Assembly (NCBI GenBank): GCA_964388445.1 | Contig: CAYMAI010000008.1 | Span: forward strand, 83,848-147,847 | Direction of reading: 5' to 3' | Source: CAYMAI01 sp964388445 | Lineage (GTDB): Bacteria; 4484-113; JAGGVC01 | DNA: 64,000 nt | Shown: positions 9,025-17,312 of the stretch, piece by piece | How the letters are laid out: each line of letters begins with the position of its first letter | How positions within the stretch are numbered: position 1 is the first letter of the stretch | Program-made: the position numbers and the translations under genes | The notes under the pieces: model-generated | What the model saw: only the letters and a program-made list of their open reading frames with translations | The model's database searches: none | Told to the model about the DNA's origin: nothing

Positions 9025-9927
9025 ATGAGAACGCTTGCCATTGTTCTGATTCTTACTTTTGCCCTCGCCGGTCAGGCGGTTGGACAAGGTTTGAGCGTTT
9101 ATGATTTTTATCAGCCAATCGGCTCTCGCACGGCGAAGAGCTACCGGTACGCGCTCGAGCATTTTCACGGACAACGTTTCAATCTTTACCAGAACAAACA
9201 TCTCGGCTATCAGATTAACGGATACCTTTACACCCGCGAAATGGTCGCCGACCACATCCAAGCCTTGATCGACGAATTCAACCTAACCGAGCCTTCTGAC
9301 GTGCAGCGGCTTATCGACCGGTATGCATACTACACTCCGGAAGAGGGCCAGCTTTTGGTCTTTACCTATTTCGAAGGCCCGCACATGCAAAACCGTTTCT
9401 ACAAGGATTTGCTCGACGATTGGCCCAATCATGTTTACTTCGAATTCGGAGTCCAGCAGATTCAAAACCGCATCGAGGAATATCGCAGACGGGTCGAGCA
9501 TTACGGCGAAGAACCCGCGGCTGACGATTTGGTTTTCAACGGCGGAACATATCCTATAAGCTTCGATTATTCCGAAGATTGGATTTGGACGATAAGACCC
9601 GAATTCGGCGGCCTCGAATACCGCCGGGTGCCGAACGCCTACGAATGCAGATTCGAATTCTGGTTCAGTGAATCGGATAAACAGCTCATTCGAGACCTCG
9701 TGGACAACAAAATCATACCCACAATGCGCGTCGTATCCGGACGTTCAGACCTATTCGGCTTCAAGGAGTTCGACAAGCGCTTCGTAAGCTGGGTCGTTCT
9801 TACCGTAGATCCCGATTACTTCGGCGACGTGATGTACGCACAGCGCGACAAGATGTGGGACGGTGCGGGTATCACCGATCCGAAACCCAACCGTGGCAAA
9901 AAGCGCAGCTTTTTCAGCAAGCGGTAG
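9025..9927 (+). CDS. Exported protein of unknown function (300 aa)
   Basis: ATG 9025 with GAGGAG upstream. An N-terminal signal peptide (MRTLAIVLILTFALAGQAVG) is followed by a soluble, Tyr- and Phe-rich protein with many charged residues. Segments include SYRYALEHFHGQRF, a Glu/Arg-rich helix around QNRIEEYRRRVEHYGEE, and a basic tail PNRGKKRSFFSKR. No cysteine-based or metal motif stands out and I recognise no family. The gene has its own promoter and is closed by a strong terminator, so it is a single-gene unit. Confidence 0.75.
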   Translation: MRTLAIVLILTFALAGQAVGQGLSVYDFYQPIGSRTAKSYRYALEHFHGQRFNLYQNKHLGYQINGYLYTREMVADHIQALIDEFNLTEPSDVQRLIDRYAYYTPEEGQLLVFTYFEGPHMQNRFYKDLLDDWPNHVYFEFGVQQIQNRIEEYRRRVEHYGEEPAADDLVFNGGTYPISFDYSEDWIWTIRPEFGGLEYRRVPNAYECRFEFWFSESDKQLIRDLVDNKIIPTMRVVSGRSDLFGFKEFDKRFVSWVVLTVDPDYFGDVMYAQRDKMWDGAGITDPKPNRGKKRSFFSKR

Positions 9928-9952
9928 ATAGTTTCCAAAACTGAATTACATT

Positions 9953-9981
9953 AGCCCGGACGATGTCCGGGCTTTTTTTTT
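9953..9981 (+). terminator. Rho-independent terminator
   Basis: Perfect nine-base stem AGCCCGGAC / GTCCGGGCT with a GAT loop, followed by eight or nine T. It lies 25 bases after the stop of the 9025 gene. Confidence 0.92.
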
Positions 9982-10016
9982 GAACTTACGAATTTCGATT
10001 GATATTTGTTTTTGCA

Positions 10017-10025
10017 TGATATTAT
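10017..10025 (+). promoter_or_regulatory. Extended -10 (TGATATTAT) and structured leader of the PKD lipoprotein gene
   Basis: TG 10017-10018 and TATTAT 10020-10025. The predicted leader of about 60 bases can form CCGG-AAAT-CCGG and GGCCCG-CCTGA-CGGGCC hairpins before GGAGG at 10079-10083. Confidence 0.45.
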
Positions 10026-10091
10026 TTGACCGTAACCGGAAATCCGGCGGTAACCGGCCCGCCTGACGGGCCACGAATGGAGGATGGGGAG

Positions 10092-12662
10092 ATGTATTCG
10101 AGTTCGTTTCGCGTGAAATGCGCACTTTCGGTCGCTGGTGTGTTGATTTTGTTTGTCGCCGGTTGCGGAGCGGCAGAGAAAAATTCGAGTAAGCTCGAAA
10201 GCGGAGAACCTGTTTTGGATTCCGCACCATATTCGCTCGCCCCGATTCAAGACGAATTAACTATTGCAGAGCTTTTCGCGGAAATAGAAACCGCGCCTGC
10301 GCCGGTCGAGTTGTTGAGCGAACGATTCGAGCTTTTGAAAGGGGAGCTTGTTAAACGCCTTCTCGAAACCGGCAGGCAAAGATTTGCGAAAGCCGTACCC
10401 TCAGGCGGGGCAGGAAAAGTAACCGACCTCGAATATGCACCGGAATCGCGCATGCTAACGTGGACCTATAAAAATCTCGGCGATTACGACGGCAGCGGAG
10501 AAGTAGGCATTTCCGATATCACGCCGATAGCTTTGAAATGTCTTGCACGTACGAACGACGGCGCGGGTAACGACGCGGAAGAGGCTTGGATTGACGGCGA
10601 TGAAAACGGCGAAGTTAGAATCAGCGACATCACACCGATAGCGCAAAATTATCTTGCCGAAGTAAAAGGATACAGGATAATTACTTCCATTTCCCAAACG
10701 TCGGATTTCAAAGTAATCGGCCAAGCGCTGTATCCTCACAACGCAATGGCCGGTTTTCCGATAAGATTGAGCATCGAGATTCCGGAAGGCGCACAGCTTT
10801 ATGTGTGGGTTCAGCCATACGATTCGTCGGGCAAAACTGGCCAAATGAGCAATTCGGTCATCTGCGCGGAAATCGAAGATCCGCCCGTTATCAATTCGGT
10901 TTCTCCGCTTTCCGGCGGCGACGGCGAAGAAGTTCAATTTTCCGCCGAGGTTTCGGGCGGACAAACGTACGCGACCTATACATGGAATTTCGGAGGCGGA
11001 GCAACCCCTAATATTTCCATCGAAGTTTCGCCTACCGTGCTGCTCGGTCCTTCGGGAGTGCATTCCGCCTCGCTTACGGTAACAAACACGGGTGGCAGCG
11101 ATGTTTTCGAATTCGAGTACGAAGTCGGTCCGAAGCCGCCCGAAATCGATTCCGTCATGCCGCTTTCCGGCTTAAAAAGCCAACCCGTCACTTTCGAAGC
11201 CGCTGTCACCGGCAGCGCTCCGATGACGTACGTATGGAATTTCGGCGGCGGCGCATTGCCGAATACCAGCTCGGATGAATCGCCGGAAGTCGCCCTTTCG
11301 AGCGTAAAAGGCGTTTACTCGGCGAATCTGACGGTCTCGAACGCCTACGGCAATGCGGAATTTCCCTTCGAGCTAATTGTCAGCGGCCAGCCGCCGGTTG
11401 CGAAATGCTCTGCAACTCCGGTCGGCGGCACGCCGCCTCTTTCCGTCACGCTTCGCTCCAGCGGTTCGTTCGACCCCGACGGCACCATCGTCAAGTACGA
11501 GTGGGATTTCGATGACGGAGCCGGCTTTCAAGACTTTACATCGACGAACGGATTGGCGAATAAAACTTTCACTTCCACGGGTTATTACGACGCCGTATTG
11601 AGAGTGACTGACAACGAGGAAGATTTCGCTACCGCGCAGGTACAAATACAAGTCTTCAGCTTGCCGCCCGGAAGTTGGCAGAAAACGAAAGTAGACACGA
11701 ACTCCGGCATAAACTGCTTTAATGGCTCGATCGACGTGACAAACGACGGCAAGCCATGGATGGTATACCGCTTGGTGAAAACGCTGGAATCCGAGCTTAA
11801 ACTGGCTCACTACAACGGCAACATGTGGATTTACGATAAGCCGGAGGCAGTCGCAGGCGGCACAAGCTATAGATATTCCTCCGTTAAGGTTTCTTCGACG
11901 GGCGATCCTTACGTCTATTATGCGAGCGGCTTCCCCGATCAAGCCGTCAAACTATCATGGAAATCTGGGGGCTATTGGTATCACTCGGTTATTGCGGAAC
12001 CTATCTATTGTTACACGGGCATTATGTTCGATTTGGATTCGACCGATACACCCCATTTGGCTTACAAAGATACCGGAGACCTATATTACGTTACAAAGTC
12101 CGGAACAGATTGGGATATCCAGCACTTCGCCCACGGCGGAGATCCGTTTCTGGTAGTCGGCCCCGGAGGCAATCCGCACGTACTTTACCCCGGCTTGTAT
12201 GGACATTACTATTACACTTTCTGGAATGGCACGGCATGGATTACCGAATACCTCAACGATTTTTCTGATGGTAACGGTCTCGAATTCGGCACACTTGCGA
12301 TTGATTCGAATGGAAATCCGCATATGTCTTTCGGTTACAACACGATTTTTTATATGCATAAAAACGCTTCAGGCTGGCAATTCCAATTGATTCCTCTTTC
12401 GCAATCGTCCAGCGACGCCTGGATAGCGGTGGACAGTCAAAACGCGCCTTGCATCAGTTTTGCAATGGCGGTAGGCGGCACGGGCAGACACGTTTATTAC
12501 ATGAGGAAAAACTCCGAAGGAATGTGGGCTTGGCGGCCGGTGCAAGAAAGCGGCTATAACAACCAAACAAGGCTTGCTATTGACTCTTCGAACAGGGCTC
12601 ACATTAGTTTCTATAACGAAACTTTGAAGGAAGTCTGGTACGCGAAGTGGATTCCCGGTTAA
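10092..12662 (+). CDS. Lipoprotein with paired dockerin-like loops, three PKD domains and a C-terminal propeller-like region
   Basis: 856 residues from ATG 10092, eight bases after GGAGG. Lipobox VAGC at about residues 22-25. A conserved helical segment comes next, then two dockerin-type calcium loops (DYDGSGEVGISD and DGDENGEVRISD, about 130-190), each followed by ITPIA. Three PKD-like domains follow (about 265-530; cores YTWNFGGGATPN, YVWNFGGGALPN, YEWDFDDGAG). The rest (about 530-856) holds repeats ending in motifs such as DSNGNPHMSF and DSSNRAHISF, like the blades of sialidase-type propellers. The first 250 residues are homologous to the proteins at 27520-29214 and 45572-47851. It is probably a surface-anchored binding protein. 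No catalytic residues could be assigned. Confidence 0.85.
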   Translation: MYSSSFRVKCALSVAGVLILFVAGCGAAEKNSSKLESGEPVLDSAPYSLAPIQDELTIAELFAEIETAPAPVELLSERFELLKGELVKRLLETGRQRFAKAVPSGGAGKVTDLEYAPESRMLTWTYKNLGDYDGSGEVGISDITPIALKCLARTNDGAGNDAEEAWIDGDENGEVRISDITPIAQNYLAEVKGYRIITSISQTSDFKVIGQALYPHNAMAGFPIRLSIEIPEGAQLYVWVQPYDSSGKTGQMSNSVICAEIEDPPVINSVSPLSGGDGEEVQFSAEVSGGQTYATYTWNFGGGATPNISIEVSPTVLLGPSGVHSASLTVTNTGGSDVFEFEYEVGPKPPEIDSVMPLSGLKSQPVTFEAAVTGSAPMTYVWNFGGGALPNTSSDESPEVALSSVKGVYSANLTVSNAYGNAEFPFELIVSGQPPVAKCSATPVGGTPPLSVTLRSSGSFDPDGTIVKYEWDFDDGAGFQDFTSTNGLANKTFTSTGYYDAVLRVTDNEEDFATAQVQIQVFSLPPGSWQKTKVDTNSGINCFNGSIDVTNDGKPWMVYRLVKTLESELKLAHYNGNMWIYDKPEAVAGGTSYRYSSVKVSSTGDPYVYYASGFPDQAVKLSWKSGGYWYHSVIAEPIYCYTGIMFDLDSTDTPHLAYKDTGDLYYVTKSGTDWDIQHFAHGGDPFLVVGPGGNPHVLYPGLYGHYYYTFWNGTAWITEYLNDFSDGNGLEFGTLAIDSNGNPHMSFGYNTIFYMHKNASGWQFQLIPLSQSSSDAWIAVDSQNAPCISFAMAVGGTGRHVYYMRKNSEGMWAWRPVQESGYNNQTRLAIDSSNRAHISFYNETLKEVWYAKWIPG

Positions 12663-12773
12663 AGCAGGCCGAATCGGCAGCCCAATTGTCGGATTTTTGC
12701 GCTTTGGATTTCGCCGTTTCGGACTATTGCGGGTAATTAACCGCGGCGCAAACTTGCGCACAGTCAAAACGAA

Positions 12774-13451
12774 ATGCAAACTACTCGAAGATTCATCGAA
12801 AAATGCGGCGGCGTTTGGGATAAATCCCAACGCCATCCGTTCGTTGACGCTCTCGGCAGCGGGACGCTCGGTCTCGATAAATTCGCCTTTTATTTAAAAC
12901 AAGATTACCTATATTTGATCGCTTATTCGCGCGTTCTCGCGCTGGCGGTATATAAAGCTCCGAATTTGCCGCTGATGAACGAATTCGCGTCGCTACTATC
13001 GGCAACGCTAAACAGCGAGATGGCTCTTCATCGCGCATATGCCGCAAAATTCGGCATTTCCGAAGCCGCGCTTGAAAGCGAAAAACCTGCTCCGTCGATG
13101 CTCGCATATACGAGCTTTATGCTCGACGTTGCATTACGCGATGGCTTCTCGGCGAACATCGCCTGCCTTTTGCCATGCGCTATCGGATATGCCGAAATCG
13201 GCGGGCGCCTGCTCGCCGAGTCGGCCGGAAACGGCTCGCTAGAATCCAATCCGTTTCGGGAGTGGATCGAAACGTATTCATCGAAAGAGTTCAGCGACTA
13301 CGCCGTCTTTCTGGAAAAAACATTCGACGAAATCGCAGAGGGAATTACACCCCCGGAATCGGACACTCTGTTCGAAGTTTTTTTGGCTTCGACGAAATAC
13401 GAATGGATGTTTTGGGAAATGTCGTGGACGAACGAAACCTGGCCTATATAG
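12774..13451 (+). CDS. tenA: TenA-family aminopyrimidine aminohydrolase (thiaminase II)
   Basis: 225 residues, normal for TenA. The enzyme salvages degraded thiamine by hydrolysing aminopyrimidine to hydroxymethylpyrimidine. The key residues match the Bacillus enzyme closely: Asp44 in LKQDYLYL, Cys135 in ACLLPCAIGYAEIG and the catalytic Glu in STKYEWMFWEMSW at about 210. Having Cys135 places it in the TenA_C group. The start at ATG 12774 has no clear ribosome-binding site. I found no TPP riboswitch upstream and no other thiamine gene nearby. Thiamine diphosphate is the cofactor of Dxs encoded nearby, but a regulatory link is not shown. Confidence 0.88.
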   Translation: MQTTRRFIEKCGGVWDKSQRHPFVDALGSGTLGLDKFAFYLKQDYLYLIAYSRVLALAVYKAPNLPLMNEFASLLSATLNSEMALHRAYAAKFGISEAALESEKPAPSMLAYTSFMLDVALRDGFSANIACLLPCAIGYAEIGGRLLAESAGNGSLESNPFREWIETYSSKEFSDYAVFLEKTFDEIAEGITPPESDTLFEVFLASTKYEWMFWEMSWTNETWPI

Positions 13452-13499
13452 ATAAGGCCGGACAAATGGTCATTGGCGGTTTCAAAATGAAAAATACGG

Positions 13500-14315
13500 C
13501 TAACCGGATTTCTTTGCGTCTTCGGCTTGTTTGATAAGCTGGTCGATGCTGTCCTTCATCATGCCGTCCGTCGCGATGGTCTTAGCCTTTTGCAGCGTAG
13601 AAATCGCGCCGTCATAATCGCCGTTCGCGAGAAACACGAGCGCATAGTTGAAAACCGGCTCCGGCAACGCAGGGTCCAGGCTCATCGCCGTCGTGAAATG
13701 CTCGGACGCGTGGCCCATATCGCCCTTCTGAAAATACATCGCGCCAATATCCGTATGCACGAGCGCATCGTCCGGAATAATGGCCAAATATCTTTCGTAA
13801 TATTCGATTGCCTGATCGGCGCGTTGAATGTCGTAATACATATGTCCCAGCTCTTTCAGCGCGTCCGTATCCTGCGGATCTTTTTCAACCCGTTCCTTTA
13901 AGTCGCCCAGCTTCTCCATAATCCCTTCCGGCATCGCACCGGGAGGCATTCCCGCATGCGGATCGCCGGATGCGCCTGCACCGCCGCCCGCGCCCATCCC
14001 TTCTATCGGCGGATGACCTTCGGGCAACGAACCTTGCATGGTCGCGCCGGTCCCACCGCCGCCCGCGGCGGACATTCTCGTTTCCGCCCGTTCGTCTTCG
14101 GCTTTGGGCTGAATCATCCACCAGACCACCGCGACGATGGCGATGACCAAAATCCAAGTACCAATCGCTCCGCCGTTTCCGGCGGCGGACGCGGGACGTG
14201 CGGCTTTCGCCGCTATGTTAATCGGCTTACCGGCCGAAAGCTCCACGCCGCAATGCGGACAGCGGCTTGGAGATTCGCTTGGCGGCCTGTGCTCGCCGTT
14301 ATTTGCCTCTGACAT
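13500..14315 (-). CDS. Membrane-anchored TPR protein with N-terminal CPHCG knuckle
   Basis: 271 residues. The N-terminus holds a single zinc-knuckle-like SRCPHCGVELSAG at about 18-30. One transmembrane segment follows (about 50-68, TWILVIAIVAVVWWMIQ), then a Gly/Ala/Met-rich linker, then three or four TPR units (about 145-270: ALKELGHMYYDIQRADQAIE, FNYALVFLANGDYDGAIS). The layout suggests a cytosolic N-terminus and a periplasmic TPR scaffold for protein contacts, similar in style to the TPR part of cytochrome c assembly proteins. No haem-lyase context is adjacent. GGAGG lies five bases before the ATG, and an extended -10 box lies upstream on the same strand. The partner is unknown. Confidence 0.8.
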   Translation of the reverse strand: MSEANNGEHRPPSESPSRCPHCGVELSAGKPINIAAKAARPASAAGNGGAIGTWILVIAIVAVVWWMIQPKAEDERAETRMSAAGGGGTGATMQGSLPEGHPPIEGMGAGGGAGASGDPHAGMPPGAMPEGIMEKLGDLKERVEKDPQDTDALKELGHMYYDIQRADQAIEYYERYLAIIPDDALVHTDIGAMYFQKGDMGHASEHFTTAMSLDPALPEPVFNYALVFLANGDYDGAISTLQKAKTIATDGMMKDSIDQLIKQAEDAKKSG

Positions 14316-14363
14316 AAATTCCTCCGTAAGTATTGAGCGGATATGGACCGCCCGGCGGATTAC

Positions 14364-14372
14364 ATAATACCA
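14364..14372 (-). promoter_or_regulatory. Extended -10 (TGGTATTAT) of the TPR gene
   Basis: Read on the minus strand, TG at 14372-14371, one base, then TATTAT at 14369-14364. The leader would be about 40 bases and includes GGAGG. Confidence 0.5.
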
Positions 14373-14440
14373 GTAATACGCATCGTGTATCGGAGATTGT
14401 ACTCGCCGCCGATGCGTCTTTCCGCTATCACAAGCTGATG

Positions 14441-14446
14441 TATAAT
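14441..14446 (+). promoter_or_regulatory. -10 box (TATAAT) giving a leaderless GTG start
   Basis: A perfect TATAAT six bases before the in-frame GTG at 14453. There is no ribosome-binding site between them. Confidence 0.55.
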
Positions 14447-14452
14447 TCGATT

Positions 14453-15463
14453 GTGAGCGGCGTTAACGTACAGCCTTGCGGCGCTAATCCGGCGCGTTTG
14501 CATTGTAATTGCCGTCTTTTAGTGGCAATTGCCGCCGCGCTGCTTGCATATTCATTTTGGATTTCGCCCAAAGCACTGGCAACCGAGCCATTGGCGCAAA
14601 TAAAGCTTTCGACCGGAGCGGTTAGCGACTTCGAAGTTTTGCCGGACGGCAAAATAGTAGTCTCCAATCTGGATTTGAACCTCCTCGACGTTTATTCGGC
14701 CGCCGGAAACAAAATCAGAAGTCTCAAGCCCCCTGTGGATTCCGGAGACTTCTTTAGGCCCGGCGCGATTGCGCTCGAAGGCAAGACGGGATTTTGGGTC
14801 GTCGATTACCATTCCGGACGCGTATTGCGCTATCTATCAGACGGCAACTTGCTTTCTTCGTTTCCGCTGAAAGCCGGCAGCAGCGAGCTTCGTTCTATCG
14901 CGGCAATCGCTATAGCGCCCGCTCGCTTAGCTCCGAAAATTGCGGCTGGTCACACCGATGCGGAAGGCGAGTCGCCCGAAACTCTGCATATTCTCGACGA
15001 AGGAGAGGGCCGTTTATTCGTGCTGCGCGCCGACGGCGTAATATCGGCTTTCGATTTCTCCGGCAAAAACATATTCGATTTGCCTGCGCCCGCAAGAATT
15101 GCCGTCCATACCCCCGCTGGCATTTATCTTGACAGCCCGCTGGTTTGGAGTCTCGATTACGAATCGAAGCGCGTAAGTATTTACGACCTAGAACGGCGAG
15201 ACTCTCCTCCCGGAGTTGTTCCTCTCAAGGGAATCCCATCCGGTTTTCCCATATGCGGACTTGCCGGACTCCCCGGGGAATCGCTCATAGTAGTGCTTTC
15301 CGGCCCGAAACCGGTCTGGGCGGAATCCGACGATGGCTGGAAAAGCCTAATCGACCGCAAACCGGGAGGGGCACAGCCACCAATCGTAAAAATTTCGGGC
15401 GGGAAAATCTATCTTCTTGACCGCGACCTTGCTCAAATCGAGGTTTACCCGCTTGAAGTGTAA
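14453..15463 (+). CDS. Exported propeller-like protein (NHL/YVTN-type repeats)
   Basis: 336 residues if translation starts at GTG 14453, directly at the predicted transcription start. Longer frames begin upstream of the promoter. An extended basic N-region leads into a hydrophobic segment (LLVAIAAALLAYSFWISPKA, about 30-50) that should act as a signal peptide. The mature part shows about five blades with motifs such as DFEVLPDGKIVVSN, FWVVDYHSGRVLRYL and VWSLDYESKRVSIYD, typical of NHL or quinoprotein-like propellers. No enzyme motif is visible. The next gene starts immediately or overlaps this one, and a barrel gene follows, so all three are probably one envelope operon. Confidence 0.8.
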   Translation: MSGVNVQPCGANPARLHCNCRLLVAIAAALLAYSFWISPKALATEPLAQIKLSTGAVSDFEVLPDGKIVVSNLDLNLLDVYSAAGNKIRSLKPPVDSGDFFRPGAIALEGKTGFWVVDYHSGRVLRYLSDGNLLSSFPLKAGSSELRSIAAIAIAPARLAPKIAAGHTDAEGESPETLHILDEGEGRLFVLRADGVISAFDFSGKNIFDLPAPARIAVHTPAGIYLDSPLVWSLDYESKRVSIYDLERRDSPPGVVPLKGIPSGFPICGLAGLPGESLIVVLSGPKPVWAESDDGWKSLIDRKPGGAQPPIVKISGGKIYLLDRDLAQIEVYPLEV

Positions 15464-15518
15464 ATATTCATTTCTCGATTTCACCCTCCCGCTCGCTTTT
15501 CGAAAAAGCGGAAGAACA

Positions 15519-17312
15519 TTGCGGCTAAACTTTCATTTGTGTACTGCAATTTTCGCGGCTGCTTTCTTAATCGGTTGCAGAACCGGGCCGCATGACGAAT
15601 TCAGGCCTCCCGGCCCCGGTGGCGGCGTTTCTCGGGTAACCATTTCGGTCACGGATAGCGCTGGCGTAGCGGTGTCCGGCGCAGCGGTCTATTTCGGCGG
15701 CACTCTTTACGAATCGGGTGAAGGCGGCATCGTCAGTGTCGGCGCCGTCAAAGACGGCGTCTACCAAATTTCGGTTGACCATCCCGGCTACTTTTTCCAT
15801 AGCTCGGTCGTCACCATCCCCGGCGGCGATTTCACCCTTGAAGTGCCGCTATCCGCCGTTAGTACGCGCTTTGCCGTCCGCCGGATACTTCCCGCGCTAG
15901 GTAATGCGCCGCCCGATCAAAACGGCCGGTTCGTTGCGGAATTCAACCTCCCAATCGATCCCGCTTCCGCAGGACCGATTGAATTCGAGCCTGACATTGG
16001 CGACTTTGAAATTTCCGTGACAGCCTCCACGCTCGAAGCCGCGTTCGAACTTGAATGGCCCGCAGGGCAAATAGTTAGATGGCGCATACCCCGGACCGTC
16101 CGGAGCATAAACGGTGAGGAACTTGAAAACAGCTATGTCGGCCAGTTTCGAGTATCTCCGATCGATTTAACCCCGCCTCGTTTGGTGCGTTCGACGCCAG
16201 CCAACGGCGCAACCAACGTTTTTCGCAACCAGACCGTCACGCTGGTATTCAGCGACGAAATAGACGCATCTTCCGCCGGCGAAGGCAGCGTTCAAATCGA
16301 GCCGCCGATTTCTATCCGAACCGAAGTTTCGCAAAACCGGATGCTGCTTATTCATGACGAACTTTTCCGCGCGAATACGGCATATACGATTACGATATCC
16401 GGCCTTCGAGACAGCAGTCAAAACTTGATGCTCGGTTCAGCCGCTTTTTCCTTCACGACGGGAACCGAGCTTCGTCGCGCGCGCCATCGTAATCCCGACT
16501 GGACGCGCATAGGCGACCGCATAGTTTTCGAGAGCGACTCGGACGGCAGCTTCGACATCTGGCAAATCAAAGCCGACGGTTCCGAGCTTGCGAAGCTGAC
16601 GGAAAGCGACGGAAACGACCTTCATCCGCGATTCTCTTACGACGGCAGTCAGGTCGTCTTCGAGCGGCGAGTCGGCGACCACTTCCATTTGTTCCGGCTA
16701 GACATCCGCAGCGGCGTTGTGACACAGGTAACTTCCGGAAACGACAATTACCGCTCTCCGGTGTACAGCCCCACGTTCGAAAGGCGCATAACTTTCGTCA
16801 GCGACCGCTCCGACAGAAATTCTCTCTGGGTAAGCGAAGACGACGGCAGCGCACCGCGCGAGTGGATTCCGGGCTTCGGCCGCGATCCGTCTTTCCCGGC
16901 ATATCATCCGTTTCAAGAAACCATAATCGTGTTTTCCGCTTACAGCGGGCTTTCCCAGGATATTTATAAAGCTTCGGGATTTCCCGGCGACTCCGCTACC
17001 GAATGGAAAAATTTAACCGACGAGCTTTTGTCGGACGAAACTTCGCCGGATTTCGCGCCGGAAGGCGACGTTATCGCGTTCATTAGCGACGCGGGCGGCA
17101 CGAAAAACATTTGGCTTACCGATTTCGAAGGCAGTTTTCCGCGTCAGCTTACGTTTTCCGAAGTCAATCTCGATCGGCCGGTGTATTCGCCCAATTTCGG
17201 CCAGCGCGAAATTCTCGCCGAAGTTCATCTGCCAGACAATTCAATCGCGCTCGCGTTTTTCGACGCACTAAGCGGCGAGCAAATACGGTATCTGGTGGGC
17301 GGCGATGATTAA
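15519..17312 (+). CDS. Lipoprotein with regulatory-like, Big_5 and TolB-type propeller domains
   Basis: 597 residues from TTG 15519, chosen because GGAAG precedes it and it gives a compact signal ending in the lipobox LIGC at about residues 17-20. The same frame extends upstream to TTG 15417, overlapping the previous gene. Domains in order: a carboxypeptidase-regulatory-like fold (about 38-110), two Ig-like Big_5 domains (about 115-320; FNLPIDPAS and VFSDEIDAS are the characteristic strands), and a WD40/TolB-like propeller (about 330-590; IVFESDSDGSFDIWQIKADG, ITFVSDRSDRNSLWVSEDDG). The propeller resembles the TolB type that reports on periplasmic binding. It overlaps the downstream barrel gene by eight bases, which suggests coupled translation and a shared complex at the outer membrane. 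Confidence 0.85.
   Translation: MRLNFHLCTAIFAAAFLIGCRTGPHDEFRPPGPGGGVSRVTISVTDSAGVAVSGAAVYFGGTLYESGEGGIVSVGAVKDGVYQISVDHPGYFFHSSVVTIPGGDFTLEVPLSAVSTRFAVRRILPALGNAPPDQNGRFVAEFNLPIDPASAGPIEFEPDIGDFEISVTASTLEAAFELEWPAGQIVRWRIPRTVRSINGEELENSYVGQFRVSPIDLTPPRLVRSTPANGATNVFRNQTVTLVFSDEIDASSAGEGSVQIEPPISIRTEVSQNRMLLIHDELFRANTAYTITISGLRDSSQNLMLGSAAFSFTTGTELRRARHRNPDWTRIGDRIVFESDSDGSFDIWQIKADGSELAKLTESDGNDLHPRFSYDGSQVVFERRVGDHFHLFRLDIRSGVVTQVTSGNDNYRSPVYSPTFERRITFVSDRSDRNSLWVSEDDGSAPREWIPGFGRDPSFPAYHPFQETIIVFSAYSGLSQDIYKASGFPGDSATEWKNLTDELLSDETSPDFAPEGDVIAFISDAGGTKNIWLTDFEGSFPRQLTFSEVNLDRPVYSPNFGQREILAEVHLPDNSIALAFFDALSGEQIRYLVGGDD

Noticed and set aside
12663..12773. Possible TPP riboswitch before tenA
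   Set aside because: The conserved CTGAGA and ACCTGATCTGG-type blocks of the thi-box are absent from this short region.
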